From: Symbiodinium natans
Taxonomy: Eukaryota; Sar; Dinophyceae; Suessiales; Symbiodiniaceae
Length of the DNA: 64,000 nucleotides
Assembly (NCBI GenBank): GCA_905221605.1
Contig: CAJNDS010002369.1
Coordinates: forward strand, 402,033 to 466,032
Reading direction: 5' to 3'
The position numbers and the translations under genes are program-made. Shown in pieces: positions 33,450 through 44,149 of this stretch. The notes under the pieces were generated by a model that was given only the letters and a program-made list of their open reading frames with translations, made no database searches and was not told the DNA's origin. Positions within the stretch are counted from its first letter, which is position 1. Every line of letters begins with the position of its first letter.

Positions 33450-34100
33450 TGGGGGTTGGGGTGAGCAGGTAGGCTTTGGGTAGTGAGGTTTCATGAGGTC
33501 TTGGCAGCCCGGTTGCCGGAAGTACCGCCGCACGAAGCCGCCCCACCACTTCTGAGGCATTTCGTCCGACAAATCCGGGAGCGGAGGAGTTTAAAGGGCT
33601 TACCTTCTAAGGGAGACATGGCCCCTTAATATGGTCCAGGACTTCAGGGCCCATACTCAGGGACCATGTAACCGCCCTAAGATGCCCAGACACAGGCGGT
33701 TCCTTAGTGCTTCTGCCGACGATGTCGGCATCCCGTAGAGTAAAACCTTAAGCCCTAAGGCCCATAGAGCGAGCTGGGTGGGCTGTTCTTTTTTCTGGGG
33801 CTTAAGCAATGAACCCCGTACTGCAGCAGGATACCCGAATCCCACCGTCCGGCCCAACAAAAAAAAGTGAAGCTCAAGATGTCTGGACAGGTTTTGGTGT
33901 TTTCATGATGCCTGACTACCACAGCAAGCCCCGAACCCTGAATCCATCCTAGTCTGAATGTTCACTTGCTAAGCCCATCAAACACTAAACATCCCATAAT
34001 CCTACAAAAGGGTTCAGGACGAAATTTGGGGAGGCTTTGGGGCACACGACTGGCAGGCTGGTGCTTCGCAACCCACGCAAAAACATTCCCAGACCTGCAC
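33450..34100 (-). CDS. Unidentified minus-strand exons, one cysteine-rich
   Basis: 34100-34010 reads VWECFCVGCEAPACQSCAPK after TGCAG: five cysteines, with CxC and two CxxC spacings, zinc-finger-like. 33850-33665 reads QKKEQPTQLALWALGLKVLL, then MPTSSAEALRNRLCLGIL. 33590-33450 reads DLSDEMPQKWWGGFVRRYFR, then QPGCQDLMKPHYPKPTC. The last is among the most protein-like frames in the region. Family unknown. Confidence 0.43.
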
Positions 34101-34240
34101 TACGAACCTGAACCCTAAACCCTAAACCCTGAACCCTCAACCCTAAACCCTAAACCCTCAACCCTAAACCCTCAACCCTCAACCCTAAGCTTCCCGAACC
34201 TACCTTTCGAATTGCCAAGAGAAAGCCTATAAGAAGACTT

Positions 34241-34643
34241 ACAGCAATGGTCGGCAATAAACAATTTAAAAAAAGCTGCAGGGGTCCGATGTCAACCCGG
34301 AACCTGAAGACTTGGAGGTTTAGGGTTTGGGGTTTGGGGTTTAGGGTTTGGGGTTTGGGGTTTTGGGGTTTGGGGTTTGGGGTTTAGGGTCGTGTGCGTC
34401 AACTTGTGAACCTCAAACCCCAAACCCTAAACCCTGAAACCTCGAACCTCTCGGCTCCCTTTGCAGTCGTGGCTCGATGAAGTGTTGCTCCGATACTGAG
34501 GGCGCGAGGAGGATACGAGTCCTCCGCTGCAAAAGGCTGGTTTTAGGGTTTAGGGTTTAGGGTTTAGGGTTTAGGGTTTAGGGTTTAGGGGTTAGGGTCA
34601 CACAGAGTTTAGGGACTTAAGAGAGCCTGAAGATGCTGTTCAG
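34241..34643 (+). CDS. Unidentified plus-strand small exons
   Basis: 34241-34320 (MVGNKQFKKSCRGPMSTRNL), 34464-34496 (SWLDEVLLRY then TGA, after an excellent TCCCTTTGCAG acceptor) and 34615-34643 (DLREPEDAVQ, TTTAG| to |GTAGTT). Very short, so individually weak. Telomeric arrays separate them. Confidence 0.3.
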
Positions 34644-35227
34644 GTAGTTCAGGGAGGGCAAGGGGCTTCAGGACTGTTGGTGGTTTCAGGCCTTCGGGGC
34701 TTGGTTTCGGGTTCAGGAAACTAGGGAACACCCCACCCTAGCCCAGGACATGTCAAGAGAGATAGTACGCTTCTGGAAGTAGGTTCCCAAAAACACATAC
34801 ATCAACATGGGCATTTGGGGTACCTAAAGCCTTCACCCCCTAATGCCTAAATCCCAAACCCAAAACCCTAAACCAAATTAAACCCTAAGCCCTACAAACC
34901 CTGTAAACCCTATAAACCGCATAAATCCTATTAACCTATAAACCCTAAACCCTATAAACCCTGAACCCAAAACCCTCTAAACCCCATAAACCCCATAAAC
35001 CCTGTAAACCCTAAGCCTCAAAAAAACAAAACTATAAACTCTATAAACCCCAACCCTACAAACCCTGCAAACCCTATAACCCTATCTACCCGATGTACCC
35101 TATAAACCCTCTAACCCTTCAAAATCCTATAAACCCTCTAACCCTTCAAAACCCTTTCAACCCAATAACTCTTAAACCCTGAACCCTAGATCCCGAAGTG
35201 TGTAGACCGGCCTTGGCTTGCTGATGG

Positions 35228-35410
35228 CGTGCATTAGAGGAAGCAAGTAGCCGGCTCCTTGGGGTCGTCAACAATCTGGGCTTATGCTTTTAGGGTTCAG
35301 GGTTCAGGGTTTAGGGTTTAGGGCAAGTAGCCTTCCCAGATCCCTGTCGAAATCAACGTGCCTGATGTGCTCTAAACTGCGCCGGCCTGGAACTCGGCCA
35401 GACACCTCTG
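35228..35410 (-). CDS. Unidentified minus-strand exons
   Basis: 35410-35325 reads AEVSGRVPGRRSLEHIRHVD, then FDRDLGRLLA. 35271-35228 reads IVDDPKEPATCFL and stops, after a GCCCAG acceptor. Separated by a short telomere-like stretch. The 34.8-35.19 kb interval upstream is degenerate CCCTATAAAC-type repeat without exons. Confidence 0.38.
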
Positions 35411-35521
35411 CCTCTAACACAACAAGCGAACCCCCCCAAACCATGTCTAACCTAAATCCTGAACCCCTAAACCATGAATTCCGCAAACCGGGCTTACAAC
35501 TTGGCCACATAGCCCAGGATG

Positions 35522-35863
35522 GTCCTTAAGACCCCTCTGAAACATGTTGCTGCATTTGCTCTTAAACCCGACAAGAAAAAACCAGTCGAAAGGTCAGACA
35601 TCGACCTGCCCTCAGCAACAGTCTTATTGTTGGCTAGCAGGGAATGAGGGAATGAGGTACCCTAAATCATCCCTTAAAGGATATAATACAGGGGGATAAA
35701 AGGGTACCTCATTTTCTCATTCCCTACCAACCAACAGTAAGCAGTAAAGCATCTGGATTGAGCAAGATGTCGCAGGGCAAGCCCTCCAGCACCCTGCATT
35801 GCAGTTGGGCCTTGAACTTGAACACCCTGAAAAGCCTGAAAAGCCCTTAACCCCTAGCAACTG
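35522..35863 (+). CDS. Unidentified two-exon 3' end interrupted by a palindromic element
   Basis: Exon 35522-35616 reads LKTPLKHVAAFALKPDKKKP, then VERSDIDLPSAT. Exon 35749-35863 reads IWIEQDVAGQALQHPALQLG, then LELEHPEKPEKPLTPSN and TGA. The 132-bp gap starts GTCTTA, ends AAAG, and consists almost wholly of a near-perfect inverted repeat (35622-35740). Protein family unknown. Confidence 0.43.
35622..35740. mobile_element. Palindromic element family 3, filling an intron
   Basis: TTATTGTTGGCTAGCAGGGA opposite TCCCTACCAACCAACAGTAA, with inner arms GAATGAGGTACC / GGTACCTCATTT. The inverted repeat is about 39 bp with few mismatches. The gap between two plus-strand exons is this element plus about 13 bp. 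Confidence 0.7.
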
Positions 35864-35959
35864 AACCCTAAACCCTAACCCCCTGACCGACCATAACACA
35901 AAACAACTCAAGCCAAACCCGTTAAACCCTCAAACCCCTATCAACCCACCCAGTCCCCC

Positions 35960-38320
35960 TTTTAAACAACCCCAGCGGCCATAGATTGATGTGCCGCTGG
36001 CAACCAGGTCGAACTGGAGGGTGCCAGATGCAGGGCCCCCTCGTTGTGCAAGACAGGCCCTCAGCCGCCTCAGATTGGGTCTAGGGTTTAGGGTTTAGGG
36101 CTTATAGGGTTTAAGTGTTTCGGGTTTCGGGTAAAGGGTTTATGGTTTAGGGTTTGGAACATACATTAACGGTTTTGGGCTTAGGTTCTCAGAGCTAGGG
36201 CTTCGAAGAACCACGGTGTCGCTGCTAGGTAGCGTAATCTTGTTAGCTCTGACCAAGTAGGACGGCGAACGCGGTGCAAAGTTGAGGTTCAGGACTTTCT
36301 GATTTTTGAAGCTCTTGACCTCGAAGCCTCAACCCTAAACCGAACCCTAAAACCCTAAACTAATTGGCAAGTTCATCGGAGTGTTCCTTCTGATGTGATT
36401 TCGGCGGGAGAAGGCTTGGCACCACATGTTTGTCGCCATGACCCGCTGGAAGCCCTACCACAACGACATGGCGGTTTTGAGCTTTGTGGTTTAAGACAGA
36501 AAGCGCCCAACACATTCACAACCCCCACAGCACAAGAGATGCAACCAGGACGGGCTACTAATCCCTTCCCCCTAATATAAATACACCCCTTAAAAAAAAC
36601 CTCTGGCCCCAAAACCCGATCCGGCAGTCGCCCCTTTTCATATCTCTACAGAATTAGGGGGCGGGGAAGCCTGAAACTTATTTGGCCGAAAGCTTGAAAC
36701 CTGATCTATGACTGAGCCAGCAAACTAGAAGGACTGGTTGTTTTGTTCGGACAAACGATCAGAACCCCCGCCCCCCCCCCCCCCCTAATACTAAAAACCC
36801 TTTAGGGGTTTTGAGGGGTTTTTATACTGCGGGGGGGGGGGGGGGGGAGGGCCTTTTGTATTAGGGGGAAGGGATTATACCCTATAACCCCCCACAAAGG
36901 CCCTTTATAGGGTTGATTATGGGGAAAATAGCCCATCCTGGAAATTCGCCCGTATTTCGCACGGACGAGGTACGACAGACTGCGGTGCACCGCCTGGGTC
37001 CAGTTCATCTGGCAGAAGACGACCCTCTTCCGCACCGACTCCGGCAAGTTCACCTGGCAGCTTCGGAATCGGGGGACTTTGGGGGTTTAGGGTTTTTAGG
37101 GTTTAGGCTACAATTAAGGGTTACAGGGCTGATAGGGGGAGGATTGGGGCACCACGGGGAGAGTGGCTGGCACATTGATGTCAGAGGCCCGCCGCAGGAA
37201 AGATTCTTGCGCCGCCCCGAGAAGCCGGAAGATCCTTGAGCACACTGGGAAAACTTGACTTTCTAGGGCATTCCCTCGATTTAGGGTTTAGGGTTTAGGG
37301 TTTAGGGTTTAGGGTTTAGGGTTTCGGGCCCTCCCTTGCGACAGAGGGCCCAACATCAAAAGCCTGTGAGGCACCGAGGCCCTAGCCCTGAAACCCTGGA
37401 CTTCTGCAGCCCAGTTCAGGGTTTAGGGTTCAGGGTTCAGGGATAGGGTTGTAGAAGGCCTCCAGGTTTTTCGGCAACGTGCCGCCAGCAAACACGTCCA
37501 CGACGGTCACCCAAGCACCATTCAAGGCGGCGGCAATGCTGCTGGCGCCCACACCTTCATTTGCAGGGAAGAGCATGTGGTGGGAATATTGAATATGGAG
37601 CTTTCGTCCGTGTATACGCACCCTGCTCTGCTTGCGGAATGGAAGGTGTAACTTGCAGTGGTTAAACCATGCCACGATTTGCGCATGCAGGCCACCCCGC
37701 ATGACCCTGGCAAGCTTCGAAACTAGTCAAGTCACATGTCGCTGGGCTAAGTGCCAAGAAATGCCAAGAGTCCACAGAAGCAGCTTCAAACGTACAGCCA
37801 GCCCATGTTAGGGTTTAGGGGTTAGGGTTTAATTAGGGTTCAGGGTTTAGGGTTTAAAGGGTTTAGGGTTTAGCATGGCAAGAGCTGGACTATAATTTAA
37901 TGGTGCGCGCTACATTGTGGAGGGCTACCGCCCTCAAAGCATCAAACCCCCAAGCGCGAAATCCACGAGGCCTCCGCCGAACTCGATGTACTCCGTCTCC
38001 TCCCACATTTCATGGTTCAGGTCAGCACCGCACTCGAACCACCTGCGGGCAAGTAAGGTTGGGGCTGAGGATTCGTTGGCTTTGGGGTTTCGGCGTTTCG
38101 GCTTATTGCTCCCTGCAAATGCTTGTGGACTTGCGCAAGCCCTCAAGCCTGAATCGTAAGTAGCAGGAAACAGAATTAAAAGGACCCGACGCATAAACAT
38201 AACAGATTAACTTACTTGGAACATACCCTACATTGCAAAAGAGGTTGAGGGGAAAGGGACGAGGGGCACAGCTTCGTTGCCTGCTCCGGACATTTTTGCG
38301 GACATCTCAGCCAGGTTCAA
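35960..38320 (-). CDS. Unidentified multi-exon gene, possible start at about 38.31 kb
   Basis: Possible first exon about 38312-38240: MSAKMSGAGNEAVPLVPFPS, donor GTAGGG. Exon 38046-37955: WFECGADLNHEMWEETEYIE, then FGGGLVDFALGG, with a classical TTGCCCGCAG acceptor. Exon 37702-37440, the longest unique exon here (about 85 codons): GGLHAQIVAWFNHCKLHLPF, IQYSHHMLFPANEGVGASSI, WVTVVDVFAGGTLPKNLEAF. Exon 37238-37145: IFRLLGAAQESFLRRASDIN. Exon 37075-36930: NLPESVRKRVVFCQMNWTQA. Exon 36485-36365: NRHVVVVGLPAGHGDKHVVP. Exon 36295-36180: SPSYLVRANKITLPSSDTVV. Exon 36070-35960: GGPASGTLQFDLVASGTSIY. The third exon alone makes a real gene likely. I do not recognise the fold. A separate minus candidate at 38694-38640 reads TGQRDFCGPEATNSLGGLL. 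Confidence 0.55.
36557..36880. mobile_element. Foldback-like inverted repeat with homopolymer-armed inner palindrome
   Basis: AATCCCTTCCCCCTAATATA (36560) opposes TATTAGGGGGAAGGGATTAT (about 36857). Inside, a C-run followed by CTAATACTAAAAACCC (36771-36800) opposes GGGGTTTTTATACTGC followed by a G-run (36815-36847). It could be two nested elements. Confidence 0.5.
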
Positions 38321-38829
38321 CCTCCCAACCCTTCAACCCCCGCCCCAACCTTGCTCGAGCAGGTAATCTCCCCTGAAAAAGTTGAAGTTGCAAAAGGCCT
38401 ACCTTCTGCTGTTTGAAGGCTACTTGAGGTAAACCTGAGTCTCTAAGGAGGTTTCAGAAGGTATATTTCAGGGCACCTTCTGCCGTCAGTCTTATACCAG
38501 CGTGGCTCTTTGAAGCCTTTTGAAACACGAAACCAGTTAGATCCTATAAGGGCCGAAGCCCTAAATTGAAACCCTCAACCCTAAACCCTCAACCCTAAAC
38601 CCTAAACCCTAAACCCTGAAGCCCAACACCTAACCCTCAACAAGCCGCCTAAGGAGTTGGTAGCTTCCGGTCCACAGAAATCCCGCTGGCCAGTCTGGGC
38701 CTCAAACCCTAAACCCTAAACCCTAAACCCTAAACCCTAAACCCTCAGTTGGGGTTTGGGGAGTGTTGAAGTTCCGGAGTTTAGGTTGTGGGGGTTATGG
38801 GTTTAGGGTCACAAGATTCCGTTGGTTTT

Positions 38830-41800
38830 GCAGATCCACAGACAATCAAATTGACATGCTTGCAGAATTTCAGCCGATGTGCTTGCAGGTGCAACTCTGG
38901 GTTGTAGATTGTTTGCAGATGCTTTGCAGATTTTGTTGTCACCTGCAAAAAACCTGCAAAACACAGTGTGCTTTGCAGAAACTACTTTCTCGACATTTGT
39001 CGTTCACCGAAATGCCAGTCCCCAACATGATGATGGCCGTCCGCAAAACATATGAGGGCTTTAGGGTTTTGGGTTTAGGGTTTAGCTAAGGGTTTAGGGT
39101 TCAGGGTTTAGGGCCTAGGGCTGAGGGTTTCGGGCTGGGGTGTGAGGGCATTCGGGGATTTTCGGGTTCAAGAGATCAGGGCTTTGAGTGTCTGGGGCTT
39201 CGCGGCTTTTGGGGCTGAGCAGTCTGGGGCGTACCTTCAGTCCTTTGACAATAGTGCGAAAAAAAGCACGGTAGGCTCAAAGCCCTACAAATCACATCCC
39301 TGAACCCTTAAGCCCTTACATGAAACCCCGAAACCCTAAACCCTAAACTTCTAAGATTCCGACTACAACAGGTTGCTGAGTTCAAAACTCTCGTCTGGCA
39401 CAGATTTTGCAGGTAGGGGAGGGTTTAGGGTTTAGGGTTTAGGGTTTAGGGTTTAGGGTTTAGGGTTTAGGGTTTAGGGTTTAGGGTTTAGGGTTTAGGG
39501 TTTAGGGTTTAGGGTTTAGGGTTTAGGGTTTAGGGTTTAGGGTTTAGGCAGATTTTTTTGCAGATGGGGATCCGGGTTGCCGAGCTCCGAGCTCCGAACC
39601 CCCAAACCCGCAGACCCCTAGAGCCCCAAGCTTCTTCGGTTTAGGGTTTAGGGTTTAGGGTTTAGGGTTTAGGGTTTAGGGTTTAGGGTTTAGGATTTAG
39701 GGTTTAGGGTTTAGGGTTCAGGGTTGAGGTTATTGAGCCCCAAGCTTCTTCGGTTTAGGGGTTTATACAGGGTATGGGGTTTATACAGGGTATAGGGTTC
39801 CAATACAGGGTACAGGGTTTACAGGGTTCATAGGGTTAATAAGGTTTATAGGGTTTACAGGGTTTATAGGGTTTATAGGGTTTATAGGGTTTAGGGCGGC
39901 AAGGTCCCGAACGGTACTTGTGCCAAGGCACCAAGTTTCAACTGCATCGCATGGGCGGAGAGTTTCGGCTCTGCTAGTTGGTGGATCTCCAACTCCTCAG
40001 TTCAGGGTTTATAAGGTTCAGGGTATAGGGTTTAGGGTTTAGGATTTAGGGTTTAGGGTTCGGGTCTACGAGGTTTAGGATTTAGGGTTTCGGGTCTCAG
40101 AGGTTCACTGAATCTAGTTAGGAGTAACTAGGGAGTCATCAGCACACAGATGCTCGGATGTAAGCCTTAGTTCGGGCTTAGGGTATACCTCAAGAAACCC
40201 CCCACAACCTTGTTTTTTTCTCACAAGCCACTGTAAGGACCTCTAACGCGATAACCTTGCCAAGATGTGGGCGCAGTGGGTTCTCAAGGTACGAGGGGAG
40301 GTTTAAGGTTTAGGATTTACTGTTTACGTAGGGTTTAGGGTTTCGGGGTGGTGGCTGTAAGTCTCAGGCTGAGGCGCATGAGCGGCTTACCACCATGAAG
40401 ACCCCATGCTGTCTCCCAGCTACCCCAAAACTCGGATTGCCAAAATCCCGCAGCCCCGGTTGAGCTAAACGGGACCAAAACTGTGGACATCGTTCCCGAC
40501 AACAAAAAGGCTAAACCCGAAACCCGCCCCCCTACATGAACCCTGATATTTGCTTAAGAGCCCCCAAAAACACAAATCTATCGAATTCCCTGTATTGCCC
40601 TGATAAGGAGGACTACTTTTTTACACATGTTTTGGGTGGTTCTTAAGAAATTAATAGGAACCCTAAACAATAAACCCTGAACCCTGAACCCTAAACCCTA
40701 AACCCTAAATCCTAAATCCTAAACCCGAAACCCACCCCTACATGAACCGAGTTGACCGGCTGAGCCGACTGTACTTGCTGAGCAACGACGGGCTTGCGGG
40801 CCACCGGAGGCTTGTAGGCGACCTATGCTCTGTCGTGTTGGGTTTAGGGTTTAGGGTTTAGGGTTTAGGGTTTAGGGTTTAGGGTTTAGGGTTTAGGGTT
40901 TAGGGTTTAGGGTTTAGGGTTTAGGGTTTAGGGTTTAGGGTTTAGGGTTTAGGGCTTAGGGCTTAGGGCTTAGGGTTTAGGATTTAGGGTTTAGGGTTTA
41001 GGGTTTAGGGTTTAGGGTCGGTCGATCTAGACTCTGAGGGGCCCCCGCATGGCTGCAAGCATCAACCCATTGTGAGTTGGTGGGGGAGGAGAATATCGGG
41101 CTTGGGGCTTCTGGGGCCTTGGTCTGTAAGGTTGCAGCGCTAGGGTAAGTTTAGTTGAGCTTGCACTGAGGGGTGCACCCTTGAAGCCTGGCGTTGTACA
41201 CAGCCTTCTTCCCGCACGCTCTGAACCTGAAATACAACCCCAAGAACCCCAAAAGCCCTGCTCATCTGGATATGGCGCTGTTGTGAGCTGTGGCTTCTTA
41301 ACTTAATTTGGGCTTCACAACTCTCAAGACCCTAACCCCCAATCCACTGAATCACTGAACCCTGAGCCCACATTCAAGGCGCGCTGCGCGGAGGAATGTA
41401 GAGAAAAGAAGCCTTAGCAAGCTGAGAAAGTAGCTCATGATCAGGGTTCAGTCCCGGAACCCATTGCCTTCTAAATTATAAGGCAAGTTGAGTGCCCAAG
41501 AAGTTTTCTGTTTTCACTGCAGAGTGGACATTCCATTGAACCCTCCAAGAATTCCCAGGGGCCTTTCTTTTGCCGAGGTGCGGGATGGATGCGTCATGGT
41601 CGTTCCAGGATGCCAGTTGACAGCAAAGGTCGAAATTGAGATTCTCAGCGGCTCCGAGGGCCTCGAGAGCTTGGGGAGTCGGGTTTCGGGCTTTAGGGTT
41701 TAGGGTTTAGGGTTTAGGCCGTTTTGGGGCGAGGCTCTGGTGTTCGGAGTTTTGGAGGCAGAAACTGAACCCTACAATCTAATTGTACTGCGCTACACTA

Positions 41801-42350
41801 CACCCGGGCAACTCCACGTTCACAGAAGAGCGAAGCTCTACGTGAAGCAGGCATGTGGAACGTTTAGGAGACCTGTTTGCACGCGTGGGGGCCTTGTCCC
41901 AGCAGAGGGGATTGCCTCGGCGCTCGAAAGCATAATGGCCTGAGCTGCAAGATCTACACTTCAAGGTGTCTGCAAGTTAGGTAGGATGGCCCTGCAAAAA
42001 ACCCTCTGAAAAATGTTCCACCGAGTTCGCAAAGCACGAAACTGCCGCTTCAAGACTCGAATGCCAGGAGTGAGATCAGACGCCGGAGGCCCCGGCGATT
42101 CATGGCTTTAGGACATGCAGCGTTTTTGGGAGATTTGCCCCAAATTCTTGGCTCATATTCTGACGACCCCGAATACTTGCTGCCAGGCGGCAGCACTTGA
42201 AGAAGGTGGCTTCAGCGTCTTAGCTGGCAAAGGCTACGGGCTCAGAGTTTTAGGATTCGGGGGTGTCTACCAAAGTACTCGGGCAACCCAACTCCTGTTT
42301 CCTGAAAAAACCATCAGGTGTCTTCGGGACTTCAAAGAAAAGTGAAATGA
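38830..42350 (+). CDS. Unidentified plus-strand gene(s) with a telomeric-repeat intron
   Basis: Exons in order: 38833-38887 (STDNQIDMLAEFQPMCLQ), 38979-39062 (FTEMPVPNMMMAVRKTYEGF), 39372-39412 (VAEFKTLVWHRFC, CAACAG| to CAG|GTAGGG), 39564-39625 (WGSGLPSSELRTPKPADP to TAG), 40248-40288 (RDNLAKMWAQWVLK, donor GTACGA), 40462-40520 (PVELNGTKTVDIVPDNKKAK, CCGCAG|), 40742-40833 (RVDRLSRLYLLSNDGLAGHR), 41031-41071 (TLRGPRMAASINP, donor GTGAGT), 41170-41235 (GAPLKPGVVHSLLPARSEPE), 41521-41628 (PLNPPRIPRGLSFAEVRDGC, TTTTCACTGCAG|), 41765-41858 (AETEPYNLIVLRYTTPGQLH), 41879-41943 (RPVCTRGGLVPAEGIASALE to TGA), 42013-42108 (MFHRVRKARNCRFKTRMPGV) and 42121-42205 (frame uncertain). The stops suggest more than one gene. 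Family unknown. Confidence 0.45.
39422..39546 (+). repeat. Interstitial telomere array, perfect; putative intron body
   Basis: About 18 uninterrupted TTTAGGG units between exon candidates at 39372-39412 and 39564-39625. Confidence 0.96.
39637..39895 (+). repeat. Telomere array passing into GGGTTTATA variants
   Basis: Perfect TTTAGGG to 39,723, then (after a second copy of GAGCCCCAAGCTTCTTCGGT) TTTATACAGGG/TTTATAGGG variants. Confidence 0.9.
40838..41018 (+). repeat. Interstitial telomere array
   Basis: About 25 TTTAGGG units with three CTTAGGG variants. Confidence 0.95.
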
Positions 42351-42654
42351 GCTCTTCAGGGATGCCACTTTGCTACTAGTTGACTAAAGCACCCCCCCCC
42401 AACAAAAATGAACACATTCTTCCTTATCAGAATGGGAGTCTTATCTCTTTTGTTTTGTTTTTGGTCTTTTTGTTTTATTATTATTTTTTTTTTTTTTTTT
42501 TGGGGGGGGGGGGTTCTTCAGCAAATAGTCGTTTCGGACTGACAACTCTGAAGCCTTGAGCTTCGCGGGCCAGGTTTTTTTTTTCAGCCCTGGCACCGAA
42601 GCAAGAGGCCTTGGGCAGCAGGTAGACCATGCCTCTGGCCCCATATGAAACAGG

Positions 42655-42725
42655 GTTTATGCTACTGTTGTATATATATATATATTTATTTATATATTTA
42701 TTGATATATATATATATATACTTTT
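42655..42725 (+). repeat. TA microsatellite
   Basis: (TA)n with TTTATTTATATATT insert; part of an AT-rich 42.42-42.9 kb stretch that also has a T19 G10 run. No gene seen there. Confidence 0.92.
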
Positions 42726-43149
42726 TTTATGTACTGCTATGTTTAAGGTTCTGGTTTCTGATATATGCTTGTTTATGTATTTGTTTATTTAAGTTGTTTA
42801 CTGTTATGTCTAAGGTTCCTTGTTAATACTGAATATTGGTGATGCATATACTGGGCGTCCTCTTGGGGACACAAGGAATATAAACCCTGCTTCATATACA
42901 CGAAGGCGCGGGTTAGGGTTTAGGGGGGGAAGGTCCTTCTCATATGGCTTCCCATATGTCGGGTAGGCTCTTACAGGCCATTAGGGGGGAAACCCATAGG
43001 CCCATAAACCCCTAGTCTCGGGGCTTTGGGCTTTGGGTTTTGGGCTGATTTTGGGGGCCTGGCCATAGGGTTTGGGGCCACTCAGGATTGTAGGGCTGAA
43101 GGATTTCAGGGCTTTAGGATTTTGAGGCGAAGACTGTGCGACAACATTC

Positions 43150-44004
43150 CTCTAGCCGCCAAACCACAACCCCCACACATACTCGACGCACACATCTGCC
43201 AGCTCCCTTTGCAAGCTACCCCTATAAGTTCTAGTAAACCCTGCAAGCCACCGAAACCTATAACTCTAAACCGAAACCCCAAACCCTAAACCCCAAACCC
43301 CAAACCCCAAGCCCTAAACCCTAAACCCCAAACCCCAAACCTCAAGCCCTAAACCCTAAACCCCAAAACCCCAAACCCTAAACCCTAAACAATAAACCCT
43401 AAACCCCAAACCCTTAAACCCTAACTCCACTTCCTTGGGGGCCCCAGGCCTCCAAAGGCCCCTCTGCTCGGGCGCTACCATGGCTCCGCCGGCTTAGGGG
43501 CTTCGGTTTTGTTTTTAGGGTTTAGGGTTTAGGGTTTAGGGTTTAGGGTTTAGGGTTTAGGGTTTAGGGTTTAGGGTTTAGGGTTTAAAGGGATCTAGGA
43601 TTGGTTCCAGGAGGGATGTTCATGGTTCACTCGGAAACCCCCACAGGTTCAGGGGCTAAGCTCCACAACGCAAAGTGCAAGCAGTAGCCCATGCTGCGGT
43701 CCAGGGTTTTAGAAGCGTTAGGGGTTTTAGGGGCTTTAGGGGCTTTAGAAGTTTTAGGGGTTTTAGGGGCTTTAGGGATGTTTTAGGGGTTTTAGGTTCC
43801 AACTGAGCCAATACGCATGGAGAGATCTACGCCCCGATACCCTACGGTTTACGAAAATACAGGGCCCCCAATATAGTCCTCCAAATAGTAGGTTTCTCTG
43901 ATAAGGAGGACCCCAAGAAGGTACCCCTAATTTCGGACACCCCCATTTGCCAGTTTGAACACGATGGGAACCCTAAGAAACTCTACACAGGCCGTATCGA
44001 CCTC
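43150..44004 (-). CDS. Unidentified minus-strand exons; one ends at a palindromic element
   Basis: 44004-43957 reads VDTACVEFLRVPIVFKLANG and ends where a family-2 palindromic element begins (donor within GGGTGTCC). Then 43850-43795 (VSGRRSLHAYWLSWN, acceptor CCGTAG), 43704-43640 (MGYCLHFALWSLAPEPVGVS, ending TGA), 43494-43432 (RRSHGSARAEGPLEAWGPQG) and 43225-43150 (SLQRELADVCVEYVWGLWFG, ending TAG). Protein unknown. Confidence 0.38.
43515..43588 (+). repeat. Interstitial telomere array, perfect
   Basis: About ten TTTAGGG units. Confidence 0.95.
43868..43957. mobile_element. Palindromic element family 2, copy 3
   Basis: In reverse orientation it begins GGGGGTGTCCGAAATTAGGG and contains ACTATTTGGAGGAC. 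The exon candidate 44004-43957 ends at its edge, and its GT could be the splice donor. Confidence 0.65.
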
Positions 44005-44149
44005 ATAAGCCCTTTAGCCCCGACGACTTGCCTCCAAGCTACCCTAAGCCCTAAACCCTAAACCCTGAAGCCTAAAGCCTAAAGCCTAAAGTCTAAGCCT
44101 AAAGCCTAAACCCTAAGCCCTAATACCCCAAACCTCGCGCTCTGCTCCA

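Noticed and set aside
40838-41018. Arrays as relics of telomere-telomere fusion
   Set aside because: No G-strand array meeting a C-strand array in the fusion order was found; the inverted junctions seen are in the opposite order.
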